Below, piece by piece: positions 28,123 through 37,500 of a stretch of DNA of 64,000 nucleotides (its first letter is position 1; every line of letters begins with the position of its first letter). Both the position numbers and the translations under genes were made by a program. Location of the stretch: positions 248,001 through 312,000 of the forward strand of contig WBOU01000007.1 of the NCBI GenBank assembly GCA_009268125.1. The letters are read 5' to 3'. Below the pieces are notes generated by a model that worked only from the letters and a program-made list of their open reading frames with translations, was not told the origin of the DNA and made no database searches. The DNA is from Chloroflexia bacterium SDU3-3 (GTDB taxonomy: Bacteria; Chloroflexota; Chloroflexia; Chloroflexales; Roseiflexaceae).

Positions 28123-29326
28123 CGCCGTGCCAACGATGGCATTTATAACCATGTCCGACAACCAGTTTGGCGATCAGGCCCGCAACCCTATCCATATTCC
28201 GACCTACTACGACGTCTCGGTGCTCTCTGGGCCAGATCATACGGTGCAGAAGGTGCTTACCCAGCAAGCAGATCTCACAGATTCTTGGTGGGGAACATGG
28301 TCGAGCGATAGATCATACCTTTTCAATAATGCCAATGCGCCCTCCAGTGTGAATATCGCATCGACCACGGTCTACACCTTACCAAGTGGAATATACAACT
28401 GGCAGCCACGCGGCAGTCGGCTGCTCTATACGGCAGACAATGGTGCATTCATCTCCAATGCCGATGGCTCGGGCGTGGTGCAGCTGCTGCCTGAGATGAC
28501 AAGTCAGACACGTGCCTGGTGGTCGCCCGATGGCACCAAGATCCTGGCTAGTGTGAAAGCAAACGATTCTGCTAAGACCGATTGCTATCTGCTGGATGCT
28601 AATGGCACCATGATCAAGAAGATCACTACGGTTTCCAACCTTTATTATCCTCAATGGACGCCGGATGGCCGTAAGATTTCCTATCTTTCGCCTGATGAGA
28701 ATGCGCAATATCGCCTGTGGGTGCAGGCTGTGGATGGCGGCGAGGCCAAGCCACTCTCGCCGCTCGATGCAGAGCTAGGCTTGGCGGTTACCTATACATG
28801 GTCGCCCGACTCCCGCTATATCGCCTATAACTCTTATCCAACTGGTCTGTGGATCTCCAATGCGGATGGGGCTGCCCTCTATCACATGTCTACGGCCGAT
28901 AGCATCTACCTGCAGTGGTCGCCCAATGGCAGCAAGCTGGCGTATACGGTTACGGTCTACAACTCGGGGAAGTTTGTGTCGAGCGCGCTCTGGTCGGTGA
29001 ATGCGGATGGCACCAGCCCGCAGCAGCTTGCCACTCATCTTGAAGATATTACAAATTACCTCTGGGCCGATGATAGCAGCACGCTGGTGTACCGTGGCGA
29101 TTTCAGCCACACGCTGTTTACGATACCATCGGCGGGCGGGGCTGCCCCTACCACTATTGGGCAGTCGGTGATGCTCTTGATGGGGAGAGATTCCGATGGC
29201 TCGCTGCTGTTTTCGCGCCAGGTGGGCGAGCAGTACACTATCACCCGCTCGTTCGCGGATGGTAGCAAGGCCGAGGATCTGGCGCTACTCGACAGGCCCA
29301 TCCAGCGGGCCAGCGTCGCTCCCTAG
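27977..29326 (+). CDS. Secreted WD40-like beta-propeller protein, paralogue 3
   Basis: 449 aa, intact version of paralogue 1. Signal peptide, STVYLPMVRTA, then blades marked by WSPDGTKILA, WTPDGRKISYL, WSPDSRYIAYN, WSPNGSKLAYT and WADDSSTLVYR. The C-terminus (QVGEQYTITRS, LDRPIQRASVAP) is shared with slight differences. The 5' region matches paralogue 1 almost exactly, as does the 3' flank (CTAGCTCGGCCACGCCCGCCGAG), so the duplicated unit included flanking DNA. Secreted, probably surface-associated; ligand unknown. Confidence 0.86.
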   Translation: MSYRRRYLALAMAGVSALALGAGARTFAAPVADDAAPASTVYLPMVRTAAVPTMAFITMSDNQFGDQARNPIHIPTYYDVSVLSGPDHTVQKVLTQQADLTDSWWGTWSSDRSYLFNNANAPSSVNIASTTVYTLPSGIYNWQPRGSRLLYTADNGAFISNADGSGVVQLLPEMTSQTRAWWSPDGTKILASVKANDSAKTDCYLLDANGTMIKKITTVSNLYYPQWTPDGRKISYLSPDENAQYRLWVQAVDGGEAKPLSPLDAELGLAVTYTWSPDSRYIAYNSYPTGLWISNADGAALYHMSTADSIYLQWSPNGSKLAYTVTVYNSGKFVSSALWSVNADGTSPQQLATHLEDITNYLWADDSSTLVYRGDFSHTLFTIPSAGGAAPTTIGQSVMLLMGRDSDGSLLFSRQVGEQYTITRSFADGSKAEDLALLDRPIQRASVAP

Positions 29327-29394
29327 CGCCCCCTAGCTCGGCCACGCCCGCCGAGTGATGCCACGCCGCATACGCTGGCCGAGCGCCACCCGCT

Positions 29395-29442
29395 CGGCAA
29401 AACAAACGCGCCGCCCCAGGCCACGTGGCCCGGGGCGGCGCG
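29395..29442 (-). terminator. Terminator of the minus-strand glycan block
   Basis: Eighteen-base arms (29407-29424 and 29425-29442) pair with one mismatch, and on the minus strand are followed by GTTTGTTTTG. Lies just after the GT2-GT4 stop. Confidence 0.8.
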
Positions 29443-29455
29443 CTGCCGTGCGCTC

Positions 29456-31996
29456 CTACATCCCACCGCGCAGGCGGTTGATGCGGTTCATGGCCTGCAT
29501 CAGCTTGCCCGACTCCAGGCGCTTGATCAGGTCTTCTAGGTTGCCGATATGGTCGTTCTTCTCCTCGACCACCTTCTCCAGCATCTGGATGCGCCGGATC
29601 AGGTCGGTGGCGGGGCTGGCCATGCCGGTCACGGCGGGCGCGCCGCCGGGGCGTCGGCGCATGGCGTCGGCGGCGCGGTAGGGCGCGCGGCAGTAGTCGA
29701 CCAGCGGCTGCAGCACCTTCTCCCAGGTGTACTGGGCGCGCAGCTCGGCCATGGCGGCGGCGCGCTTCTCGCGGCGGTCGCTCTCGCCCGCCAGCTTCAG
29801 GATGGCCTCGGCCAGCCCGTCCACGTCCTCGGGCTGCACCACATAGCCCAGGTCGCGCTCCTCCACCGTCTTCGACAGGATGTCGCCGCCGGTCACGATC
29901 ATGGGCAGCCCGGCCCAGAAGGCGTCGAGCAGGCGCGTGCGGAAGGCGAAGGTCGTCTCGGTGGTGTCGAAGTGCGTGCTCACGCCGATGTCGGCCTCCA
30001 GCAGGTAGTTCTGGCGCTCGGCGTAGGGCACCCAGTTCTGGTTGAAGAACACGGTGGTGCCGATCAGGCCCAGCTCCTCGGCCAGCTGCGTGGTGCGCTT
30101 CGACATCTCCATCTCGGGCACGTCGCGGGTGTTGGGGTGGCCCTTGCCTAGGAAGAACAGCTTGATGTCGGGCCGCACCTCGCGCACCTTGGCCATGGCG
30201 CGCAGCAGCGTGGGCGGGTCGAACCACTCCCAGATCCCGCCGCCCCACAGCAGCACGGTGTCATCCTCGGCGATGCCGGGCACCACGCCCTTCATCACCT
30301 GCTTGGTGTGCTGGGGCAGCTCGGCGGGCAGGCCGAAGGGGGCCAGGTCGATCAGGTTGCGCAGCGTGCGGTCTTGGCGGTAGACCTCGGGGCTGAGCCT
30401 GCGGGCGAAGGTGAGCGCGCCCAGCCAGTAGTTGCGCTGCTCCTCGCTGGCGCAGATGAAGAAGTCGCCCAGGCCCAGCAGGTGTCCCAGCACCTGCATA
30501 TCCACGCTCTGCTGGTTGCGCCCGAACTCGGGCGGCCGCACCAGGCCGAACTCCAGGTTGCTCAGCGGGAAGGGGTCGTACATGTCCACCACCACATACC
30601 GCGAGGTGGTGTTCAGGAACGGGAAGCTCTCGACTAGGAAGCCCTGGAGCAGGATGATGTCGTGTCCGGCCACCATGCGCTCCACCGGGTCGAGGTCGTC
30701 GTAGTCGAAGACCATGGTGCGCACGCCCTCGATCTGCACATCCGCCGACTCGTAGGCGGCCAGCGTCACATTGCAGTACTGGCTGAGCACGCGGGCCATC
30801 TCCACGGCGCGGATGCCGGTGCCCGCCAGCTCGGGGCGCAGCGGGTCGCTGCTGAGGATGAGCACGTTGTTGCGCTTCACCTCCTCGAACATCTCGGGCA
30901 GGGCGAACTGGTTCACGATCTGCTCGACCGAGATCAGGTAGGGGTAGTAGTCGCTGAAGTTGGCCAGCAGCGGCGTGCGGAACAGCGGGAAGACCTCGGT
31001 GTCGGAGCGGCGGCGCAGGGCCTGCACCTTGGCGCGCTTCTCGAACACGTGGGGCAGGGTCTCGACGATGTCGTTCACGGCCAGCAGGCAGCTGATCGCG
31101 GCCTTGGGCACCTCCACCTTGGGGAAGCGCTCGCCGCTGTCGCGGGTGCGCAGGTCGAAGTCCTCGCGGCGCACGTTCTCGCCCGTCTCGAACGAGGCGC
31201 GCTTGAACAGCAGCAGCAGCGCGGGGGCCAGCACCTTCTGCAGGTTCTCGTCGTCGTAGTTCTTGATGATCGTGACCAGGGCGTTGCGCTCGAACAGCAG
31301 CCGCGTCTGGTAGGGGAACATGGTGCTGGCCGTCGAGTGGTGGCGGTGGTAGGCCACAGCCTTGGGGTTCAGCACCACCTTGTAGCCGCAGACCCACAGC
31401 CGCCAGCCCAGGTCCACATCCTCGAAGTAGGCGAAGTAGTCTTCGTCGAAGCCGCCGATCTCGTGGAACACGCGGCGGTCCACCAGCATCGCGCCGCCGT
31501 TGGCGAACAGGATAGGCTCCTCGCCCACGTTGATGCGGTCGGCGGGCACCTGGAAGAACTGCTGCGCGCCGAAGCCGTGGAAGTTCATCACGCCCATGGT
31601 GAAGTCGATCGTCTTGCCGTGCCAGTCGAGCACGCGGGTGGCCACGCAGGCCACGCCCTCGCCCTTGCGGGCCTCGGCCACGCGCACCAGCTCGCTGAGC
31701 CAGTCGGGGGCGGCGTAGGCGTCGTTGTTGATCATGGCCAGGTAGTCGCCGGTGGCCTCGGCTGCCGCCAGGTTCACCGCCGGGGCGAAGCCGGTGTTGC
31801 GGCTGTTGAGGATGAGCTTGACCTGCGGGTAGTTGGCCCGCATGAAGTCGAGCGAGTCATCCTTTGAGCCGTTATCCACCATAATGATCTCGACCGGGCC
31901 GCCGTAGTTCTGCTGCACAAGCGAGCGGAAGCAGGCATCCAGATGCTGCCGACCATTAAAGTTGATAACAATCACAGAAACGCTGGGAAGTCCCAT
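29456..31996 (-). CDS. Bifunctional GT2-GT4 glycosyltransferase with C-terminal coiled coil
   Basis: 846 aa with three parts. Residues 1-290 are a GT2 domain (VSVIVINFNGRQHLDACF, VDNGSKDDS, the nucleotide-sugar motif INNDAYAAPDW, YFAYFEDVDLGWRLWVCG). A linker (300-380) leads to a GT-B/GT4 domain (about 385-770: GTGIRAVEMARVLSQ, LWGGGIWEWFDP, TTETTFAFRTRLLDAFWAGLP). Residues about 795-846 form a short coiled coil (QMLEKVVEEKNDHIGNLEDL). Two catalytic folds in one chain suggest successive sugar additions, as in processive chain polymerases. GAGGACTTGA before the ATG supports the start. Last gene of the minus-strand block, 43 bases after the GT-C protein. Confidence 0.92.
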   Translation of the reverse strand: MGLPSVSVIVINFNGRQHLDACFRSLVQQNYGGPVEIIMVDNGSKDDSLDFMRANYPQVKLILNSRNTGFAPAVNLAAAEATGDYLAMINNDAYAAPDWLSELVRVAEARKGEGVACVATRVLDWHGKTIDFTMGVMNFHGFGAQQFFQVPADRINVGEEPILFANGGAMLVDRRVFHEIGGFDEDYFAYFEDVDLGWRLWVCGYKVVLNPKAVAYHRHHSTASTMFPYQTRLLFERNALVTIIKNYDDENLQKVLAPALLLLFKRASFETGENVRREDFDLRTRDSGERFPKVEVPKAAISCLLAVNDIVETLPHVFEKRAKVQALRRRSDTEVFPLFRTPLLANFSDYYPYLISVEQIVNQFALPEMFEEVKRNNVLILSSDPLRPELAGTGIRAVEMARVLSQYCNVTLAAYESADVQIEGVRTMVFDYDDLDPVERMVAGHDIILLQGFLVESFPFLNTTSRYVVVDMYDPFPLSNLEFGLVRPPEFGRNQQSVDMQVLGHLLGLGDFFICASEEQRNYWLGALTFARRLSPEVYRQDRTLRNLIDLAPFGLPAELPQHTKQVMKGVVPGIAEDDTVLLWGGGIWEWFDPPTLLRAMAKVREVRPDIKLFFLGKGHPNTRDVPEMEMSKRTTQLAEELGLIGTTVFFNQNWVPYAERQNYLLEADIGVSTHFDTTETTFAFRTRLLDAFWAGLPMIVTGGDILSKTVEERDLGYVVQPEDVDGLAEAILKLAGESDRREKRAAAMAELRAQYTWEKVLQPLVDYCRAPYRAADAMRRRPGGAPAVTGMASPATDLIRRIQMLEKVVEEKNDHIGNLEDLIKRLESGKLMQAMNRINRLRGGM

Positions 31997-32039
31997 TCAA
32001 GTCCTCGGTGTAATGAAATGCGTAACGTTAAACAAAAAG

Positions 32040-33572
32040 CTAGGTCTTTCGCTGGAACACGATAAGGTCGGGCCGCCCCTGCACGGGGATGCGCGCCACC
32101 TCGCGGTAGTCGCTCTGGAACCAGGCCAGGCTAGCCACGGCCCCGATATACTCGGTAAAGATCGATTGGTTCTGGATGATATAGTTTGGCCGCTCGCGCT
32201 CGTAGGCGAAGGTCAGGTCGCGCCGGGCCACGTGGGGGGCCAGCGTGGGGTCGATCAGGCCCAGCGGGTCGACGATCCGGCGGTGGGCGTAGTAGCCCAG
32301 GTAGCCGATCTCGAAGTAGCCCACGCTGGCCTCGGCGGGCGTGTGCTGGTCGACCCAGCGCCCGGCCTGCTCGTAGGCCTCCTCCACCGCATCCGGCTGC
32401 AGCGCCAGCCGCTGGATATCGCGCAGCTGCGCGGCGATGCCGGGTGCCAGCGCCAGCGCCACCAGCGCGGCGATGATCGGCTGCGGCGTGGGGATGTGTC
32501 GCCCAAGCGCGCCAGCGGCCCGCCGCGCGGCCCAGGCCAGCGCATCCACCAGCAGCGCCGCGCCGCTGGCCGCCAGCACCATCAGCGCCACCACCACCGG
32601 CACGATGTACCAGTGGTAGAAAGGCACGCCCATCAGCATGTAGCTGCCGGTGAACAGCGCCACCCAGGCCAGCGGCAGCAGCCAGAAGCGGTAGCGGTAG
32701 AGCGCGGGCAGGCCCAGCGCCACCAGCGGGATGAAGCGGATGGCGTTTGGCGCGGCGGGCATGGTGGGGAACAGGAAGCTGCTGCCCTGCATGGTGTAGG
32801 CCTTCACCCACTCGACCATGCCGGTGGTGAAGGGCTGCCAAAGCCCGCTGCTGCGCTGGGCCAGCTTGGCATCCAGCGTGGCGGGCAGCGGCGAGCCGTA
32901 GAAGGCCCAGGCCGCCAGCGCGAACGGCGCGACCACCGCCGCCGCCAGGGCCGCCTCGCGCCAGGGGATGCGCCGCCGCGTGGCCAGCATGTGCAGCCCC
33001 ACCACTGCGCCCGCCAGCGCCCCGTCGGCCCGCGTGAGCGCGGCCAGCGCCAGCAGCGCGGCGGCGGCGTAGCCCTTCCCCGCGCGGTTGGCCACAAACG
33101 CCCAGAGGATAAGCGCCACCTGGAACAGCATCTCGCCGCCGAACGTGGCGTAGAGCAGCGGGCATGTGGCGAAGAACAGCGCGGCGAACAGCCCGCAGAT
33201 CTGCTGGCGGTGCTGGCAGGCGTAGGCGTAGAGCGCCACGCTGGCCGCCAGCAGCGCCAGCCCCGAGATCACCCCGCTGGCGGCGGGGATGACCCCCGCG
33301 CCGCCCAGCGCGCCCACGCCGCCCAGCAGCAGCCCGTACAGCGGCGCGGTGGTGCCCAGGTAGCGCTCGCCCAGGTTGTACACGAAGCCCTGGCCGCTGG
33401 CCAGATTGTAGGCGTAGCGGTAGGTGATGAAGGCATCGTCGTAGGTGTTGGCCCAGTTGGCGGCCAGCACATACAGCGCCGCCGCCGCGATCAGCAGCAG
33501 GCAGATGCCGTGGCCAAGCAGCCCGCTGCCGGGCCGCGTGGCCGTGTGCTCAGGTGCGTGGCGTTCAGCCAT
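32040..33572 (-). CDS. GT-C family membrane glycosyltransferase-like protein
   Basis: 510 aa with about ten hydrophobic helices. After helix 1 comes NTYDDAFITYRYAYNLASGQG, the acidic loop typical of PMT/ArnT-like GT-C transferases, followed by GTTAPLYGLLL. The C-terminal quarter is a short soluble region (EASVGYFEIGYLGYYA.. DPLGL) found in bacterial GT-C proteins. Likely adds a polyprenyl-phosphate-linked sugar to an extracytoplasmic acceptor. Thirty-eight bases separate it from the methyltransferase gene upstream, so the two are probably cotranscribed. Confidence 0.78.
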   Translation of the reverse strand: MAERHAPEHTATRPGSGLLGHGICLLLIAAAALYVLAANWANTYDDAFITYRYAYNLASGQGFVYNLGERYLGTTAPLYGLLLGGVGALGGAGVIPAASGVISGLALLAASVALYAYACQHRQQICGLFAALFFATCPLLYATFGGEMLFQVALILWAFVANRAGKGYAAAALLALAALTRADGALAGAVVGLHMLATRRRIPWREAALAAAVVAPFALAAWAFYGSPLPATLDAKLAQRSSGLWQPFTTGMVEWVKAYTMQGSSFLFPTMPAAPNAIRFIPLVALGLPALYRYRFWLLPLAWVALFTGSYMLMGVPFYHWYIVPVVVALMVLAASGAALLVDALAWAARRAAGALGRHIPTPQPIIAALVALALAPGIAAQLRDIQRLALQPDAVEEAYEQAGRWVDQHTPAEASVGYFEIGYLGYYAHRRIVDPLGLIDPTLAPHVARRDLTFAYERERPNYIIQNQSIFTEYIGAVASLAWFQSDYREVARIPVQGRPDLIVFQRKT

Positions 33573-33610
33573 GGTGCTCTACGATCCCTTTGGTAGCGCG
33601 CGTCACCGCG

Positions 33611-34819
33611 CTATCGCCCGATCTTGCCCAGGATGCGCATGGCCGCGCCGTTGCGCAGCGCCTCCAGCTGGCGGTTGGCCTCGTCGGCCTGCTTCTGCAG
33701 CCAGGCGGCCTTCAGCTCAAGGTCGCGGATGTGATCCTGCAGCTGGTCGGTGCGCTCGTGCTGCAGCTGCAGCAGGTTCTGCAGGTGCAGGATGTGGCTG
33801 TGCTGCTTGTTCATCTCCACCTGCTGGTCGGAGATGATCCGGTCGAGGTTCGACACGTGGTTGCGCTGGCCCTCGATGTAGGTCTGCAGCATGTGGGCGC
33901 GCAGATCCTCGCGGCGGTCATCCTGGCCCACCTGCAGCAGCGACATCACGTGCTGGGCCATGCCGTGCCAGAACTGCGGGTCGAGCTGGCCGTCGCGCAC
34001 CACCGTCGGCTCCAGGGCCGCATCCACCGCGCCATGCCAGCCGCCCTCGTCCTGCTTTACGGCCACCATCAGGCGGCGGTAGCTGGGGTCGCGGCGCTCG
34101 GCGTAGGCGTAGGTGCGGTTGTACAGCTCATCCAGCCCAAACTGCAGCTCGGGCTGGCTCTGGGTGAAGCGCATCATGTAGTGCTTGGCCAGCATCATGG
34201 GCAGCCAGGCGTGCAGGTCGCCCGAGGGGTAGTCGCGTAGCTCTGCGCCCGCACCGCCGAAGGCCTTTTTCACCAGCGGCAGCTGGGGCAGCCCGTACTC
34301 GCGGTGCTCGCGCAGCTGGTCGTGCCAGGCGTGCAGCTCGGCGAAGATGTAGGCGTAGAGCACCTTCTCGGCCAGGGCGGTGCGGTAGTCGTCGATCGGG
34401 CAGATCAGCATCACACCGTAGCGCGCCACCCGCACCAGCTCGCCGATGAAGCGGTCGCGCAGCTTCGGCGGGATGTGCTCCAGCGTATCGCAGGAGATCA
34501 CCAGGTCGAACGAGCTGTCGCCAAACGTCATCGCGGTGCCGTCGCCCTGGGTGTAGCCGGGCAGATCGCACTCGGGCAGGTCCAGAACCGTCAGGTCGTG
34601 CTGGCCGAGGAACTGCTGCGAGGGCAGCCGCGGCGTGCCGTCGGCCTCCTGGTAGTAGCCGCCCACATCCAGGATGGTCAGCTTCTCTTTGCCCAGGGCC
34701 TTGGCGGCGGTGTCCACCGCCTCCTGCACCATGCGGTAGCGGCCATACTGGTCGAAGGGCAGGCGCAGCAGGGCGTCCTCGGATGGGTGGAGGATGGGGT
34801 ATATCTCGTGTGTTGTCAC
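33611..34819 (-). CDS. SAM-dependent methyltransferase with long C-terminal coiled coil
   Basis: 402 aa. Class I methyltransferase at about 45-170 with motif I LTILDVGGYYQE, an acidic motif after strand 2 (LTVLDLPE) and SFDLVISCDTLEHI. An all-helical middle part is followed by a strong coiled coil (about 310-390) and the end GAAMRILGKIGR. Start is a GTG with GGAGAGA upstream. The methyltransferase plus coiled coil recalls WbdD, which caps and measures O-antigen chains, although no kinase domain is visible here. Next to glycosyltransferases, so the substrate is probably a sugar; the ruler idea is inference. Confidence 0.85.
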   Translation of the reverse strand: MTTHEIYPILHPSEDALLRLPFDQYGRYRMVQEAVDTAAKALGKEKLTILDVGGYYQEADGTPRLPSQQFLGQHDLTVLDLPECDLPGYTQGDGTAMTFGDSSFDLVISCDTLEHIPPKLRDRFIGELVRVARYGVMLICPIDDYRTALAEKVLYAYIFAELHAWHDQLREHREYGLPQLPLVKKAFGGAGAELRDYPSGDLHAWLPMMLAKHYMMRFTQSQPELQFGLDELYNRTYAYAERRDPSYRRLMVAVKQDEGGWHGAVDAALEPTVVRDGQLDPQFWHGMAQHVMSLLQVGQDDRREDLRAHMLQTYIEGQRNHVSNLDRIISDQQVEMNKQHSHILHLQNLLQLQHERTDQLQDHIRDLELKAAWLQKQADEANRQLEALRNGAAMRILGKIGR

Positions 34820-34971
34820 AGTGTCTCTCCGTTCGCTTGGGACGTGCTATCTTACCAGATACTAGCGCGGCGGGCAACAGCGCAGCGCCTGCCGTAGGTC
34901 GGCAGGCGTGCGGCAGGCAGGCGGCGCGCTGCCGCTCTTGGCGCTGCCTGCGCCGCGCTAGCGAGGTGGGC

Positions 34972-37287
34972 TTATGGCAGCACGCCAGCCTGCAAGCTGT
35001 GGCATTTGTCTACGATCTGGGGCGACACAAAGGTCTCGCTATCGATCTGCAGATAGTGCGCTTTGAGGAACTCGTAGAGCGGGCCGAGGTATTGGTCGTT
35101 GGGGTAGCCCCAGACCGAGCCGCTCATGGAGAGGTAGACCACCGCCGGGCTGGTGCGCAGCGCAGCTTCCACCTCATCCGCCGCGATGTCGGCGACCCAA
35201 GGGTAGAGGAAGGTATAGCGCGCCGCCGGGGCCATGCCCGAGTACACGTGCAGCAGCGGCTCGCCGGGGTAGTAGAGCAGCGTCGCCTCCTGCCCACATG
35301 TCAGGCCACGCAGCCTGCTGGCCTCATCCTCCAGCATCCCAAAGCTATGCTCATAGAATGCGGTCTGGTAGTTGGTGATGGCGAAGAGGCTTGAGCGGAT
35401 GAGCAGGATCGCTAGCAGCGGGGCGATCACGGCGTAGCCCAGATACCGCATTGCGCTGCTAGCCCGGCCCGCCCCCACCCCACGCTCCCACTCGCGCAAC
35501 AGCGCCCCAAAGCCCAGGAAGCAGGCCACGATGACGAGCGCGGCCACATACAGGCCCTCTAGGCTGCGGATCATCAGCGCCGCGCCGTAGATATAGCAGA
35601 ATAGGGCCGCCTTCCACCTGCCGCGCGCCAGCATTTGGCCCGTGGCGACGAGGATGGCGGCGCGGTAGAAAAAACCGCTGTCGATGCGCTGATCGAACAT
35701 AGTGGTGTACTCGGCGACAGGAGCGAGCAGATTCAGGTTGAACCAGCGCCCATCGAAGATGCCCAGCCCCGAGGCGAGCAGCCCGCCCAGGGTTGGCAGC
35801 TTGATCGCATCGGTGTTGGTGTACCTGCTGTAGACGTGCGAATTAAACCAGATGGCGTCGTGGAAGAAGCTGCCCCAGGTGTTGCTCACCAGCAGGTAGC
35901 CCCCATAGCACGCCAACAAGGCCCCGGCCAGCAGCCCGACCAGCCATGCCCCTTTGCGCGTGGGCTGGTGGGCCAGCAGCATGCCGCCGCAGCACAGCAC
36001 GGGGTAGCATGCGAGCGGATCGGAGAGCAGCGCTATCGCACTGTAGAGCGCTATCAGCGCGCATAACGCTCTAGTCAGCGGGAAAAAGTCTAGGCTGATT
36101 CCCAGCGTGATGATGAAGATCGATGGGAGCACGAGCGCGGTAAACGTCTCGTAGATCGCAGTATTGCCATAGTAGAAGTGGCCGATGACCGCCCAGGAGA
36201 GCGCTGTCAGTCCCATGAGCATGGGGCGTCCGGTTATGTGCGCCAGCAGGGCGAAATTTGTGAAGAACAGCGCCGCGATCGCCAGCCGCTGCACCAGCAG
36301 ATCGTCGCCAAACAGCCGGATCAGGAGGGCCGACCAGTAGTAGGGGAAGGGGAAGTGATGCGAGAACACATCGCGGTAGAGCAGCTTCCCGTGGGCCAGC
36401 AGGTAGCCCGCCGCGATGGTGTCGCCCTCATCGCCGAAGGACCGCCAGTAGATGAAGCAGATGCCGATCAGCAGCGACACGACCAGCAGCCCGACCCCGG
36501 CAGCACCCTCTCGCTGATCGCGCCTGGCTCGCGCGCGCTGCGCCAGCGATCGCGCCAGCCATGTGACCATCGCTATGGCCATGACTAGCACGCTCAGCAC
36601 AAAGAGGGCCGTCCCATAGCTGCAGCGCTGCCAGCCATCCAGGCGATACCACGCCGCCCCAGCCGCCGCGAGCGCTAGGCCCAGGCCCAGCGCCAGCCCC
36701 ATGCGCCGCGTCGCGTACCACAGGCTGCCGCAGATCATGCAGGCGGCCAGCATGGCGTGCAGCAGCAGCGCCTTCGGCAGCACGGCGGCGGATACGAGCG
36801 CTAGCTCGCCCAGCTGGGTGCCGATCTCCCTCCCGCCTAGGAACTCGTCCCATGGCGAGGAGTAGATCCGGAGCTTGATCTGCTCGCTATCGGATGGCGG
36901 CAGGGCGATATAGTAGCGGTGGCGCGTCTCATACACAGGCACCGTGACCATATAATCCGAAAGTGCGATGGTTGCGCTCCGCGGCCCGTGTGTACCACCC
37001 GCAAGCTCAAGGTAGGCTGCGGGTGCATCCAGGTTTGGCAGGGTAGCTATGGCAGCACCATCGGTCCAGCGGAAGGCGCGCCCAGCGGCGTCCTGCTCGG
37101 GCAGATGCACCCCTTCAATGCCGACCGGGCGCACCGTGCCCATGGTGCTCCAGAGCCGAGAGAAGGGGCCTTGGTGAAGCTGAACGAGCGCGGCCAGTGT
37201 GAGCAGCACGCCTAGGACCAGCAGCGGCGGTATCGCTCTGGCAGCTCGCTGGTCGAACGATGAGCGTCTGAGAGATGAAAGAAACAT
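34972..37287 (-). CDS. Large polytopic membrane protein, possible GT-C transferase
   Basis: 771 aa with a dozen or more hydrophobic helices. An N-terminal extracytoplasmic domain (about 45-155) between the first two helices is unusual for plain GT-C proteins. The second half opens with FGDEGDTIAAGYLLAHGKLLYRDVFSHHFPF, an acidic loop matching GT-C-type transferases, and LLSDPLACYPVL. Soluble C-terminal tail with VVYLSMSG. No exact family recognised. Neighbours suggest polysaccharide assembly. Confidence 0.6.
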   Translation of the reverse strand: MFLSSLRRSSFDQRAARAIPPLLVLGVLLTLAALVQLHQGPFSRLWSTMGTVRPVGIEGVHLPEQDAAGRAFRWTDGAAIATLPNLDAPAAYLELAGGTHGPRSATIALSDYMVTVPVYETRHRYYIALPPSDSEQIKLRIYSSPWDEFLGGREIGTQLGELALVSAAVLPKALLLHAMLAACMICGSLWYATRRMGLALGLGLALAAAGAAWYRLDGWQRCSYGTALFVLSVLVMAIAMVTWLARSLAQRARARRDQREGAAGVGLLVVSLLIGICFIYWRSFGDEGDTIAAGYLLAHGKLLYRDVFSHHFPFPYYWSALLIRLFGDDLLVQRLAIAALFFTNFALLAHITGRPMLMGLTALSWAVIGHFYYGNTAIYETFTALVLPSIFIITLGISLDFFPLTRALCALIALYSAIALLSDPLACYPVLCCGGMLLAHQPTRKGAWLVGLLAGALLACYGGYLLVSNTWGSFFHDAIWFNSHVYSRYTNTDAIKLPTLGGLLASGLGIFDGRWFNLNLLAPVAEYTTMFDQRIDSGFFYRAAILVATGQMLARGRWKAALFCYIYGAALMIRSLEGLYVAALVIVACFLGFGALLREWERGVGAGRASSAMRYLGYAVIAPLLAILLIRSSLFAITNYQTAFYEHSFGMLEDEASRLRGLTCGQEATLLYYPGEPLLHVYSGMAPAARYTFLYPWVADIAADEVEAALRTSPAVVYLSMSGSVWGYPNDQYLGPLYEFLKAHYLQIDSETFVSPQIVDKCHSLQAGVLP

Positions 37288-37366
37288 AGATGCAGCAAAC
37301 CCTTGCTTAACAGGATCTGCACCTATGTTAGAAATGGCCTGCGCTTTAAAGAACCATAACCGCCTG

Positions 37367-37398
37367 CCCGTTGCCTGATGTTTTCGTCAGGCAACGGG
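37367..37398. other. Perfect 12-bp hairpin between two membrane-protein genes
   Basis: CCCGTTGCCTGA and TCAGGCAACGGG are exact inverted repeats around an 8-base loop. No T-run on either strand, so it is not a standard terminator; possible protein-binding site or mRNA hairpin. Confidence 0.5.
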
Positions 37399-37500
37399 AG
37401 CGAACGTGGTTGTACCCATCGTCGGCAGGTAGATGCGCCGGTGGCGCGGCAGGTGCACGGTCGCTTGTTTGCTACCCCGCCCCTTGCCTCTATAGCCTTG

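Noticed and set aside
24959-29326. Insertion sequence causing the propeller triplication
   Set aside because: No transposase, terminal inverted repeats or target duplications; the pattern fits tandem duplication with recombination.
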